Origin: Nageia nagi | Lineage: Eukaryota; Pinophyta | Length of the DNA: 64,000 nucleotides | NCBI GenBank assembly: GCA_050084985.1 | Contig: JBITNC010000001.1 | Coordinates: 152,458,001-152,522,000, forward strand | Direction: 5' to 3' | In this document: positions 49,471 to 61,205 of the stretch, piece by piece | How the letters are laid out: every line of letters begins with the position of its first letter | Numbering within the stretch: position 1 is the first letter of the stretch | Notes under the pieces: generated by a model | Told to the model about the DNA's origin: nothing | The model's input: only the letters and a program-made list of their open reading frames with translations | The model's database searches: none | Position numbers and translations under genes: made by a program

Positions 49471-50710
49471 GGTGGTAGAGGTGTTCTTCCCATGTTTTAC
49501 TAAATATGAAAATGTTATAAAATAAGACCAATAAAAAATTCTATAATTACTCTCTAAAGACCTAATTGATAGCTAACTAGAAGGTGGATGGTGCATTAGT
49601 CAATCTGAATGGCATCACCAAGAATTCATGAAAATTACCATAGTGAAACCTGAAGGCTATCTTATGGAAATATTCTTCCTTCATCCCAATCTGATGGTAT
49701 TCAGATATCAAGTCTATTTTCAAGAAGTACATGGCCCCATGCAATGCATTAATGAGATCATCCACCCTTATAATAGGATAACTATTTTTTATGATCTTTT
49801 TATTAAGAAATTAGTAGTTACTACACATCCTCATATTCCCATGCTTCTTCTTAAGCAACACCATCGAAGAAGTGAAGTGGTTGGATTTAGACTAAATGAA
49901 TCCCATGTCTAGAAGCTCCTTGATTTCTTTTTCTATAATCCTTGTAAACCTTCAGATATTTGTAAGGGTTGATCATAATTAGCTTGGTGGCTAACTCTAA
50001 CTCTACCATGTGCTCAAACCTTGGCATATCATCAAAAACATCTTGATACTAATGCAAAATATGTTAAATCTCACATGACTACTCCTTGGACTCCTTAGTG
50101 TGTAATGTGGGGCATCCCTTAGCCATAGTGAGAATGCAACCCCATTCAACCTCTTACTTTTAGATGATGTCATTCATCCTCTTGGTTGATACCACCTAAG
50201 TAGTGACCTCTAGTCTACTATTGGTAGCACCCAATATGAGTATTAGCTTCTGTTCTCTCCTCTTCTTTTGATCTAAAGTTGTTTCTACCTTCCTAACTCC
50301 CTTAAATGGCTCTAATCCATATGTTAGGGTTATGAATAATTCTAACCATCTAGCATTGGATTTATTTCATGCTACTACTCCATAACCTACAAGATCCTAG
50401 TATAAATAAAAGGTGATATATCTTTGAAACTCTTTGGTGGTTCCTCAATAGATATGGAGAAAGATTTTAATTTTTGGTGATGTATTATGTGGAGGAAAAA
50501 ATCTAGCCTCCACATTTTCCCCTTATTCTTATTCATCTTCTCCTCATACCATTATCCTAGAAACCACACAACCCTTTCCCTTTCCTTTGAAGGGATCTTG
50601 CTATCTTCAAACTTCTAAAGAAGTTGGCAAAAAACTACCTAAATGAATTCAAACTTCTTCACTTTAGCTTGTAGATATAACTTCCATTTCCTTAGGCATT
50701 AAGATCTTCA
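49471..50710 (-). pseudogene. Chromovirus B reverse transcriptase, N-terminal part, and remnant upstream region
   Basis: The polymerase begins about 49960 with an IEKEIKELLDMGFI-like phrase, then SSMVLLKKKHGNMRMC (49870), and the clean frame 49765-49577: HGAMYFLKIDLISEYHQIGM, FHEFLVMPFRLTNAPSTF. The palm motif FxDDIL reads FYNIF (about 49515), so both catalytic aspartates are lost. It ends EEHLYH at the junction with element C (49471). Upstream, FDDMPRFEHM-like sequence (about 50030) is the linker before RT. Between this and the primer site only some 650 bases remain, too few for gag and protease, so an internal deletion is inferred. Confidence 0.8.
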
Positions 50711-50722
50711 ACTCTAATACTA
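50711..50722 (-). other. Degenerate primer binding site of chromovirus B
   Basis: Minus strand tagtattagagt, next to the LTR end, resembles the initiator methionine tRNA site (TGGTATCAGAGC) with three changes, mostly G to A or C to T. Confidence 0.55.
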
Positions 50723-50723
50723 C

Positions 50724-50916
50724 TATAAGGATCCAAAATACAACTCAAGTGTAATTAAACTAAAATATCCAAGTATGAACCCAACGTATGGTCTAGAAGG
50801 GTAATTACAAGCATCAAATACCTTAATATGCTAATATTAGGATTAGGGATCCAAATACAAGCTCAATAAATATACAAATACCAATGTCTAGCTCATACAT
50901 ACATTAAAGATCAAAT
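50724..50916 (-). repeat. 5' LTR of chromovirus B, 3' end only
   Basis: Matches 5490-5685 of the other LTR (ggatccaaaa..., then ccaagtatg, then caaatacaagctcaa). Broken at 50917 by the Tat-type element H, whose other side is beyond the window. Confidence 0.85.
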
Positions 50917-51006
50917 TGTAGACACTCAAAATAAACCCTATCTTTAATTTAATAAATAAATAAATAAAAAAAGTATTTTTTCTAATATATATCACATTAA
51001 AATAAT

Positions 51007-52474
51007 TGTTGATAAAGATTGTGTAATATATGCACCGTGAACAATCTTAACCAAAGTAAATCAAGAACAGACTATGGGGATAGTCTGATCTCTGGAGAAG
51101 GATGGTTCCTTATCTATGGGGCATAGAAAAAGTAATAGGAAAGGAAATAAAAAGGAGTAGAGTGCAAAGAATTTAAGCAAAGGGCTTAGGGTAACAAGAG
51201 AGAAAGCAAAGGTGGATCACTAGTTCAGCGTGGGCTTTCACAGTGTGTGAAACCTTAGCCTGAATCTAGTGTAGCAGCTACAGTACAAGCTATCACTCTC
51301 TAATATTTTCCTAGCTTTACTTTACCATGTAGCAGACACAGTTATACTAGCAACTCGCAATTATCATTCAGGAAACAAGCCAAGCTGCCACAATGTAACC
51401 AAATTAAGAATGACAATTACGAATGCTAGATAAGAAAGGTCAAGATGGTTTCATATTACTGAAAAAATACAGGCCTTTGAGAACAAATGTAAAGAGCAAT
51501 ACTAGGTTTCTGACCCTTCTTTCACTTTATTTTCATATACTTATACTATAGTAACGACAGTTACAAGAATTGCAGAATAGAAATGGCTTCAAGATTCTAC
51601 ATTCTAGAATGCTCTATTTACCGACTTCGGCTATTTGATCATTCCTTGATGACCTCATCACTTCTGGGACCTAGTTTCATTCAAAACTATGAACATTGTT
51701 CTCCTTGTGACATCATCTTCATACTTTCAAAATGCTCTACTTACCAGCTTCGGCTATTTGATCACTCCTTGATGATCTCATCACTTCTAGGACCCGATTT
51801 CATTCAAAAATGTGAACATTGTTCTCCTCATGACATTATCTTCATACTTTCGAAATGCTCTACCTACCAACTCTAGCTATTTGATCACTCCTTGATGACC
51901 TCATCACTTTCAGGACCCAGTTTCATTCAAAAATGTGAACATCGTTCTCCCCGTGATGTCATCATCTCTACATTCCGGAATGCTCTACTCACTGGCTCTG
52001 ACTATTTGGTCACTCTTTGCTGACCTCATCATCTCTAAAACTTGGGTTTTTCTACAATTGAGCTTTATCATTTCCTTCTAGAATGCTTTACTCATCGGCT
52101 CCAGTTATTTGATCACTCCTTGCTGACCTCATAATCTCTGGAACTCGATCTTTACCAAAATGTGACTATCTTATTCTCTATGATGTCATCATTTTATTTC
52201 AGAACATTTTACTTTTGGAACACTTAATTTATGGGCTCTGGCTTCTTCGATTATATCTTGTTGACCTCACCTCTTTCAAAACCTAGACTTTTCCACAACT
52301 GAGCTTTATCCTTTCTTCTATGATGTCATCATTTCATTCCAAAACGCTCTATCTATTGACTCCGGCTTGTTTTGTTTGCTCCAGAAAAACTCCTGAGGAT
52401 CTTAAAATGAACTCATGATTACAAGTAAAGTACACTGGGGCTTCAATAAAGAATTTATTATGTATGAATATACA
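51007..52474. mobile_element. Insertion in the LTR of H, candidate solo LTR
   Basis: Absent from the left-edge LTR. Starts TGTTGATAAAG and ends GAATATACA, with flanks ataat and ataaa, consistent with a 5 bp duplication and one change. The wider repeats acattaaaataa and acattaaataa also flank it, so the exact duplication is open. Less AT-rich than its surroundings. Its right half is the tandem array 51593-52397. No terminal inverted repeats or coding region recognised (a 97-codon frame at 51583-51876 is just the repeat translated). Confidence 0.55.
51593..52397. repeat. ~123 bp tandem repeat, about six copies
   Basis: Units begin near 51611, 51731, 51854, 51979, 52082 and 52203, with a partial unit at 52344. 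Each starts with a form of aatgctctactcac, followed by ggctcttgactatttgatca-like sequence, ccttgatgacctcatca, and a tgatgtcatcat end. The first three units are most alike; later ones are increasingly diverged and one is shortened. Confidence 0.85.
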
Positions 52475-53443
52475 ATAAAAACATTAAATAAGATTTAAAA
52501 TTATATTATCGGATCAATATTTTTGAACATATATAAAACAAGTGGTCTTACGACCCTTGTCATTAAAAAATGACCATAGAGCAACCATTCTAATGTTAAT
52601 ATATAATTGCTAAAAAATTGGTGACGATCCATGAACAGTTAAACAACAAACAAATCTAAGCTTGGAATAGCCTAGTACGTATAATTTGTAATCATGGATA
52701 CAGATGGAAGATAACAACACCTCAAAATTTAGTTTGAGAGGTTACCTGAAATCTTGGGATGCCAAAACAAATGGATAACAAACCTTGAAGCTTATAACTT
52801 GAAGCTTTGTACATGAACAAAGGGACCCAATCTTACTGTAGCGAAGCTCTACCGAAATCAAATCAGGAGATTATTAGCAAAAGGTTGTAAGCTTGATTAA
52901 TAGCAAATCTCATATCAACTATATTTCCATATTGTGTTATTCATTTGCTGATTAATATGTATGAACAGGTATGCTTTTGATGCTTCATTCATTTTCTATG
53001 TGCAGGGTCAATACAGAAAAAGAACGATGGAAGTAAGCATGAAGGAGAACAACAAGGAATAGACAAAAACACTTCAAAATTCTGTGAAGATTGCTCTAGT
53101 GCATACAAAGCTGATCATCGATGATTCAAAGATCGATCGATGATGATTTACCAGATCGATAACAAAGGCCAAAGGTTTATAACTAACACAATGATGGTGT
53201 AGAGAATGCAGAGTCATGCTTCAATCGTTACCGATCCACACTGATTGTTACCGATTCACAATGATTGCTATCAATGCTGATTACAATAGATCAATAAAAA
53301 CTCACTTTTTGTATTCAAATACTTTAGAATATAATATCATTCTTATTATTGATGTGTATTGTCGAATATGTTCATGATTAATTATGTTGAATGATTTATC
53401 TATCTAAATTGCATGTTAGGTTCCTAATTTGATATACACAATT

Positions 53444-53460
53444 TGGCGCTAGAAGGAGGG
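53444..53460 (+). other. Primer binding site of element H
   Basis: TGGCGCTAGAAGGAGGG, five bases after the LTR end; identical to 1092-1108 on the other strand. Confidence 0.8.
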
Positions 53461-55158
53461 CCCCTTGCATGCATTTCAAAAAATTGAAGCAAAAATAGGA
53501 TCAATTGCATATTTTTTTGGTTTTATTTTTACATCTATTTGCATCTTGTGGAATTACATACTAACTTATTCTGTTTGATCTGTTGCTTTATTTTTATTTT
53601 CTGTGTTCTCTGGGTCATCAACGATCGTGCTATAATCAGTAATGATCGCTATGAAATCATCAACGATCTCTAAAAAATAGGTATGTTTTCTAATCTGACC
53701 TAGATACAGTAAGTGTAATTATATATTTAAAATGATAATCAGTAAAACTGTGTGTGATCTCTTTGCTTAGAGTGCATTTAGGAAATGGGTAGTGAAAAAG
53801 TTAAATGCATTTTTTATTAATTTATTTTATGTATAATGTTATGTATTTTTTTTTCATGTTTTGGGTATAGGGTACGTATACATTAAATACTTTTTATCTT
53901 GTCTAATTATGCTCTCCCTTTGCGCTTTGTGCGATCTAAGGTGATCAGAATAGACTTGATAAGAAGGGGTAATTAATTATTCTTTTATTTTATATTCACA
54001 TTATCATTAATTTAGTTAATTTATCCACATATAATCACCTCTTACCAAGTTTGCCCTTACCACTCCATTGGAGGTCGAAGGGATATGTGACTCTTGGAGG
54101 AGTAAATGAATCACACTTAATTTGGAATGAACCTAAGGTAAATAAATCAAGTTTTTAGGTAGTATAAATCATATTAAAAAGTTAATGAATTGGGGGGAAT
54201 TTGAATACATTAAGTACTTTCACTTGACAAAGTATGCTCTCACTTTTGCGCTTTATGTGATCTTAAGTGATCAAAAATAAGTTAAGTGAAAGAGGTAAAA
54301 TTTATTCACATTTCATTTTTGGAAATATACTTCACATTAAAACTCTTAAAGATGTTTGCCCTTACCACTCCATTGGAGGTCGAAGGGATATGTGACTCTT
54401 AGAGGAGTAATTGAAATTCACTTAACTAATCTATCCACACTTAATGGCTTCTTACCAAGTCTGCTCTTACCACTCCATTAGAGGTCGAAGAGATATGTGA
54501 CTAGTAAGAAGAGGGAATTTATCACACATAATACTTCCACAACTGGAAGGGGTTAATAAACATCATTAATAGGTTGGATAATGAATCACATTATAATTAA
54601 AAAGAACAACGGGGTTTACTAAGGTCAACACTCATTAAAAATAAATTTTGATTGCATCACATTAAGATTAAGATAAGTAAATGGACATGAATGTTTGGGA
54701 GGGTAGTATGCATAAATGTATCTTATTTGTTTAAATGCATTTCATAAAGGCCTTAAGAAATAATTGAACATTAATGCACTTGAAACCATAGAGCCAGTTA
54801 CACTTGTAAGTGATGACCAAGGTAACTTTCCTTTAGGTAGGAGTCAAAAAAGGAGACTCATCTAGAACCAAGCCAAAAGCCATAGAAACTTGCAAATGAT
54901 AGAATTACCCAACCTACCTTGTTTAACACTTGACTAGTCAAAACAAACTAGGAAAATTAAAAAGATTAAAAATAAACAACCCATATCGTTCATTTAATTT
55001 AGACATTAAAATATGTGAAAAAGTTAAAGAAGATAATCACATCGTTAAAAGTAAGTTTGCATATAGGATGTTTGTGCATTTAATTATTTTCTCGAAAATA
55101 TAATCTAAAAGATAAAAATAGAGTTTTTTGTTTACGATGTTTGTTTATGATATTTAAA
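53461..55158 (+). other. Leader of element H, untranslated
   Basis: 1.7 kb without gene. GATC-centred motifs at 53605-53670; two copies of a segment with atgctctc, gcgcttt and gatct (53908 and 54232); three copies of the palindromic leader motif (listed separately). 54520-55130 shows nothing recognisable. Confidence 0.7.
54056..54501 (+). repeat. Leader repeat of element H: three copies of a ~36 bp motif
   Basis: Copies at 54056-54091, 54361-54396 and 54466-54501, from cttaccactccattgg to atatgtgac. The first two are identical; the third has two changes. Inverted counterparts at 1-482. The core CTCCATTGGAG is self-complementary around one base. Confidence 0.8.
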
Positions 55159-57554
55159 ATGGTTCAAACCAGAAGTATGACCACTAAGAAAATGCGAGAA
55201 CATCCATTTGAAATGCAAGAAATAGATTCAGACAACATGGATTTGATAGAATATTCGGTTAGGAGGCCACCTCCTTTAGATGAATCAAATTCACGGGTAG
55301 TTCGTTATGTAGGTAAAGATGGTGATTATGGTTATAATCAATCTAGATCACAAAGACAAATTATAGATAATCCTATCGCAAGGAATGGAATGCAAGTGTT
55401 AGAAGAAGAATTGATTGAAATTCATCATCGCCTAGCTAATCATAGGGGTATTCCTAAGATGTCTTTTAGTTTATCGGGAGATGTAGAAAAAATAGACCAA
55501 AAGAGTGATAACTTAGAAATTGATGAGGCTAAATTTCGGGCCAGAACCATAGCGGTACCACAGACTGAGCCATATAAAATTAAAAATGAAAGAATCCATC
55601 ATCAATTATCAGATGGTCGAAGAGTCAGTTCTTCAATTCAAAAGGAGGGATCTTCTTTTTCTTTTGAATTAGGAAGAAAGGAAGCATCAATAAAACAAAT
55701 GGAAAAATCTTATTCCACAAAAGAAGGATCAAATAGAAGGACATATAAGTTTAAAATAGAAGAGATACCTTCTTATGAAGAACTACAAAAATGACAATTA
55801 TATAAAACAATAGCTGGTAAAAGATTCACGGAAGTATATGTTGAGAATATTAAAAGGGCTGCAGACATGCAATATATTTTAGAGGAAGAAAAAAGAAAAG
55901 CTGATGAACTTATTAAATTGCAAGAACAAGAGGATAAATTAAAAGAAATGGAAGATAAATTTCTTAGAGATAAAAGAAAATTCATGGAACAAGAACAAGC
56001 AAAGAAAGAAAGAAATGAGTTCTTGGAACAAGAAAAGAAAAGACTTCATAAAGAGCACGAGATTCAACTTTGTTTACAAGAATTACAACTTAAAGAATTA
56101 GAAAATGAAAAAATAAAAAGGGAACAATATCTACGTATGGAGAAAGAAAAACAAAAATAGTGGGATGAATATCAAAAAATAAGGAATTTGAAACCAGAAA
56201 CTCCTGAAGGAAGTCAAATACAAAGATATCGAGATCCTTACTTAGATAAATAAGAATCGCTAGATAGAGAGACAACCATTTTATTACAAAAGGAAATGGA
56301 AAAGGAATTAGAACTTCAAAAATTATATGATAAACAAAAGCGAGATTCTATTAAAAGTTGGGTTGAACAAACCCAAAATCAAACAAGACAACCTGATTAT
56401 AAGGGAAGAGATCTACATGAAAAAGGAATATCCCAAAAACCTCCTAGAATCCCTATTCGGTGATGACATTCACCTCTTAAAATATTACCTCCACCACCAT
56501 CAGAAATTTCTTCTGACTATGAGTCTTACATTTCAAGATCAATTTTGGAAAAGGATCCAAATACTCGGAGACATCATAGGCACACTCAAGGTCATAGAAC
56601 CGATAAAGAATTAGAAAACTTTATGAAGGATTTTATAAATCGAGAAATGAATGTTCAAGGACTTCAAAAGTTAAATTACAAGAATATTTGCAATGAGCCT
56701 ATTCATCCAAGTATTCCAAAAAAGAAACTACCATATAGGTTTGAAATTCCTAAAATAGAACCATTTAAAGGAAGAGAAGACCCAAAGAACACTTGAGGAA
56801 ATTTACATTTTCTCGTTATCAGATAGCCAATGATGATTCATTAATGTTACGTATATTTCCTATGACACTCGCAGGCCAAGCTTTGGATTGGTATAATAGT
56901 TTACCTATGCATAGTTTATATATGTTTGAACAATTGGCTAATCAATTTCTTGAACATTTTAGAATCAATATTAAAGAAAAATCTTCAATTACGGATCTTA
57001 CAAGATTGCAACAATTTCCTGATGAAACCATACAAGATTACATCTCAAGATGGCGAGCTATACTTACTAGTATGCCTTATACAATACCACAAGAAGAATT
57101 GGTTAAATTATTTAGTCAAAGTTGTTTAAGACCAATAGCTAGTGTTCTCCAAATTCAACAACATAAAACTTTTGAAGAAGCTATTGCTCAGGCAGTAGTT
57201 ATAGAAAGAGTCAAAATTCAAGATGGAGAGCTAAAACTCAAGAAAAAAGAATATAAAAAAACTAATCAAAATGAGAACATTAGTAAACAACCACAAAATA
57301 ATCAAATAGCTATGACTAAAAATTATGGTCCTTCTTCAAAAATAGAAAAAAGTGCTGAACCTAAACCTAAAATAAATTTTACCCCATTATCAGAACCATT
57401 AGCCGAAATACTTAAAAAATTATGTGATAATGGTATGATTACATTACCTGATATAAGGCCTGAAAATCCTAATGCCAAAGAAAGTAAATGGTATAAGGAA
57501 AATGAATTTTGTGCTTATCATAGGCAAAAGGGACATAATACAAATAGATGTTGA
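55159..57554 (+). pseudogene. Element H gag
   Basis: Start chosen at MVQTRSMTTKKMREHPFEM (55159), a frequent beginning of plant Gag. Residues about 240-400 form a long, highly charged Lys, Glu and Gln-rich stretch (55860-56340) likely to be a coiled coil. The conserved capsid part runs from NICNEPIHPSIPKKKLPYRF (56683) through GQALDWYNSLPMH, FLEHFRINIKEKSSI and ILTSMPYTIPQEELVKLF, to the zinc-knuckle-like CAYHRQKGHNTNRC (57513-57554). Stops: 55792 (TGA), 56158 (TAG), about 56252 and 56461. A one-base deletion near 56783 moves the frame. Two copies of this gag core exist in the window (other at 15960-16890). Confidence 0.9.
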
Positions 57555-59246
57555 ACTTTACAGCACACAATTCAAGACTTGATAGATAGTCAAAAGATAG
57601 ATGTGGATAATCCTGTTGTACCTTCAAATCAAAATCTAGGGATATATCAAAACCCCTTACCTTCACATTAGGCTAATAATGTGGCAACTATCCCAAATCA
57701 ACTTAACTATATAGGGGATAATAAGGATATACCGTTTATAGGAACTATAGATGATTCAATACATATGATTGGTATAGCCACAAGAGCACAACAATATCAA
57801 ATTGAATAAGATAATCCTCAAAAAAATCAATCGACATCAAACCCAATTAATATACAACCTATACCTCCTCCATAGCAACCTAAAGTTTCGATAAAAGGTG
57901 CTCTTCAATGACAGTTAAAAATGTCTCCAGTAAAGATGACCTTATTTGAATTATTACAATAGTCTGAGAGTTATAGGGAAGCTATGAATCAAATTCTATA
58001 AGAAATTCAAGTGGATATTAGTAACCCCAATAACTTCATTTCAATAGTCAAAAGTTTAAGAATATCTCAACAACCTAGTATCACCTTCTACGAATAAGAA
58101 AAATTAAATAACGATGGACCAGGCGGACTTGATCCACCCTTACATATAATTGGTAAGGTAGATGGAAAATTATTTAAAAGAATTTTAATAGATGAGGGTT
58201 CAGCCATAAATATAATTTTAGATGCTGCATATAAAAATCTAAATTTACCAGAATCAATTATTTTAGCTCCTTCTTTGCAAATTAGAGCTTTTAATGATGC
58301 AATGTGTTCAACCTTAGGATCGATAGTGCTGCCAATTACAGTAGGTGTTAAAACCGTTCAAACTTTATTACATATAATTGAAGGAAATATTATACAATAT
58401 AATGTTCTTTTAGGATGTCCATGGATTAGAGAAATGCAATGTGTTCCATCAACTTATCATAGATGTTTAAAGTACATCTACAAGGATAAAGTTCATTGTG
58501 TGTTTAAAGACCCAGATCCTTATTCACATTGTAATTTAATTTTTGATACAAATGAAGTGACATTACCATCTCCCAATCTATCAACTATCTTAATGAACAA
58601 AAATATGAATCAATCTGAAGTCATAAAAGTAAAAAATGATATAGTTATACAAGATAAAGATACTTGGGAAAAAGTTGCTAAAACTTTAGATGAAAAGCAT
58701 GGAGCGTCTTCATCAAAACAAGTAAATACTACATATAATAATAACCCATCCAATGTATATCCAGTAAAAATTAAATTAAGGGATTTAGGGATGGGAGAAT
58801 ATGATATAGATGATGTGGTATTTAGTATACCTTCATCACAAGAAATGGGAAGATTATCTGAATCACCTAGTGTGATTGGACAAATAGTGCCTTTAGGTGA
58901 AATACCTAATCAAACAATGTTTGTTTATGCGGGAATATTAGATCCTATATTAACAATATCCAGTCAAATATATGAAGGATATTTCAATAATGATATGAAA
59001 TATTTATCGCCATGTTCAAGAACATTTGTCTTAAACTATTTTAACAAATGTAATTGGCAAGGACGAGGATTGGGTCGGTATGAACAAGGTCCCAGAGAAA
59101 TAATTGAATTACAATACCAAGATCCCACTGATAAAAGTGGATTAGGTTATAAGAATGAATATAAAAATCTTGGTAAATTAGGAAATTTAGAAGAAGAAAA
59201 TTTGGATTATAATGAAGAAACATTAGAGAAAAAATCCATAATATAA
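57555..59246 (+). pseudogene. Element H protease region of pol
   Basis: Continues the gag frame. A linker with many stops (57554, 57669, 57808 and others) leads to LDPPLHIIGKVDG (58130) and the aspartic protease: FKRILIDEGSAINI (58173), where DEGS stands for the usual DSGS or DTGA, so the catalytic Asp is kept. LGCPWIREM (58410) corresponds to the C-terminal flap region, and the open frame continues for 323 codons from 58275. The C-terminal part (GMGEYDIDDVVFSIPSSQEM; a GRGLGRYEQGPRE stretch at 59064) is conserved in element E, but I recognise no domain in it. Confidence 0.85.
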
Positions 59247-59888
59247 GAAGTTGTTGATATAAGTGAAGGACAATTAAGTGAAATGGATGTCTTAGAAGGT
59301 GTCAAAAGGCTCTTTATTAATAATATTGAGCCACTCTGGAGTCATTTGGGTTTACTAAGACATATACAAGAAAAAATAAATAAAAATGTCGAATCATCAA
59401 TCGTTTCATATGCATATATACCATCGGTAAATATGGTTACAATAAAAGAAAATGATATTGAAGATCAAAATAATGAACGAATAGATGAAGTTAACGAAAA
59501 TCAAAATTTAATCAAAATAATAGCCAATACTTCTACAGATGAAATGATTGCAGATTTCTCTCTTATATCATCTAATCCTTCAATACATGAATTTAAAAAT
59601 GTAGATCATATATTTGGTTCCTATGAAAGTCAAATATGCACGAATGAACAAACTCAAGAATACGATGAAGAATATAGTGTTAATGACAATAGCTAGATAC
59701 CAGTACCAAATCAATTAGAAGAAGGGTCACATATGCTTACTGAAAAGGTTTTAGAAATAAATATTAGTAATGATCCTCAAAATCCTAAAATTATTCAATT
59801 AGGAGAAAACCTCATAGAAAATGAACAAGAAAAAATTATAACCTTATTAAAAGAATGAGAAAAGGTATTTGCATGGTCATATGCAAAT
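59247..59888 (+). pseudogene. Element H pol linker between protease and RT
   Basis: In frame with pol; open from 59283 to 59696 (137 codons), acidic, no domain recognised. Ends with the stretch VLEINISNDPQNPKIIQLGE, LIENEQEKIITLLKE (59750-59855), the usual linker in front of Tat reverse transcriptase, also visible in element E (23300-23400). Stops at 59246, 59694 and 59856. Confidence 0.7.
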
Positions 59889-60620
59889 ATGCCTGGGATA
59901 GATCCTAAATTAGTAGTACATAATTTAGCATTAAAGCCTGATGCTAAACCCGTTAAACAAAAATTGCGTAAGATGCATCCTACTATAGCATTAATGGTAA
60001 AAGAAGAACTCCAAAAATTATTAGAAGCCAAATTTATACAACCTATAGATTATTCAGATTGGATATCTAATATGGTACCTGTGAAAAAACCAAGTGGAAA
60101 AATAAGAATATGCATAGATTTTCATGATCTTAACAAAGCTTTTCCTAAAGATGATTTCCCACTACCTAGCATTGATAATCTGGTAGATTCAATAGTAGGA
60201 CATGATATGTTATCATTGATAGATGGGTTTTCTGGTTATAATCAAATAAAAATAGCTACTAAAGATCAACATAAAATAGCTTTTATAACTCCTTGGGGTA
60301 CCTTTTGTTATAAAGTTATGCCTTTTGGATTGAAAAATGCTAGGGCAACTTATCAAAGAGCTATGACTTATATATTCCATGACTATATGCACGACATAGT
60401 AGAAGATTATGTCGATGATTTGTTGGTTAGATCTAAATATCGAGTAGATCATGGAAAAGATCTAATTAAAGTCTTAGATAGATTGTTAGAACATAAAGTA
60501 AGGTTAAATCCAAAAAAATGTGTTTTTGGTGTAACTTTAGGAAAATTATTAGGATTTATTGTGTCTCGATGAGGAATTGAAATAGATCCTAGTAAAGTGA
60601 AGGCAGTAGTAGATATGCCA
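59889..60620 (+). pseudogene. Element H reverse transcriptase
   Basis: 227 codons open. Motifs in order: MHPTIALMVKEELQKLLEAK, VPVKKPSGKIRICIDFHDLN, LSLIDGFSGYNQIKIATKDQ, FCYKVMPFGLKNARATYQRA, and the catalytic YVDDLLV at about 60409, all intact. KCVFGVTLGKLLGFIVSR follows. The frame is then stopped by TGA at 60570-60572, before GIEIDPSKVKAVV. The same stop is present in element E at 24117. Apart from this stop, the polymerase domain looks intact. Confidence 0.92.
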
Positions 60621-61205
60621 CCTCCTGCAAATCTAAAACAATTACAGAGTTTACAGGGTAAGTTACAAGCCATTAGAAGGTTTATAGCTCAACTTTCTGA
60701 TAAATGTAAACCATTTACAAAATTATTAAAGAAGGGGATAGAATATCATTGGGGCAAAGAGCAACAAGATGCATTCGATGAAATTAAAAGATATTTATTA
60801 TCTCCTCCTATCTTAAGTCCACTAAGAAAATATGTACCCTTTTTGTTATATATTTCAGCTATTGAAACCGCCTTAGGGACAATGCTTGCTTAAAAGAATG
60901 AACACAATAAAAAGCAAGCTATATATTATTTGAGTAGAACCCTAGTGAGCTACGAGATTAAGTATATATATTTGGAAAAATTATGTCTTGCTATCATTTT
61001 TGCTACTAAAAAACTTCGACATTATATGCTTAATCATACAACATATGTCATTTCTAAAGTAGATCCATTAAAATATATGATGAATAAAACTTATCAAAAT
61101 TCAAGAACTATAAAGTGGATGATGCACTTAACTGAATTTGATTTACATTTTATTGGACAAAAGTCAATAAAAGGATAAGTAATTGCTGATTATCTCGCTA
61201 AGGCC
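60621..61205 (+). pseudogene. Element H RNase H (first)
   Basis: LQSLQGKLQAIRRFIAQLSD, YHWGKEQQDAFDEIKRYLLS, and an LYISAIETALGTMLA stretch (60846) where the usual DAS aspartate reads SAI, so this RNase H has probably lost its activity. SYEIKYIYLEKLCLAIIFAT and LRHYMLNHTTYVISKVDPLK follow. Stops at 60891 (TAA for CAA, which is CAA in element E) and 61176 (TAA, shared with element E). A degenerate first RNase H serving as connection domain is expected in Tat elements with a second one. Confidence 0.85.

Larger units (their letters stand above)
50917..53438 (+). repeat. 5' LTR of element H, with insertion
   Basis: From TGTAGACACTC to GATATACA. Without the insertion at 51007-52474 it is about 1.05 kb and aligns with the inverted LTR 1114-2227. 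The TATA region has decayed (cttataacttg, 52791) where the left copy has tataaata. Confidence 0.85.

Noticed and set aside
51583-51876. 97-codon open frame in the 123 bp array
   Set aside because: It repeats with the DNA unit and ends when the units diverge; no start or family context.
51593-52397. CRISPR-like regular repeat
   Set aside because: Units are contiguous with no unique spacers, are imperfect, and the setting is a plant retroelement.
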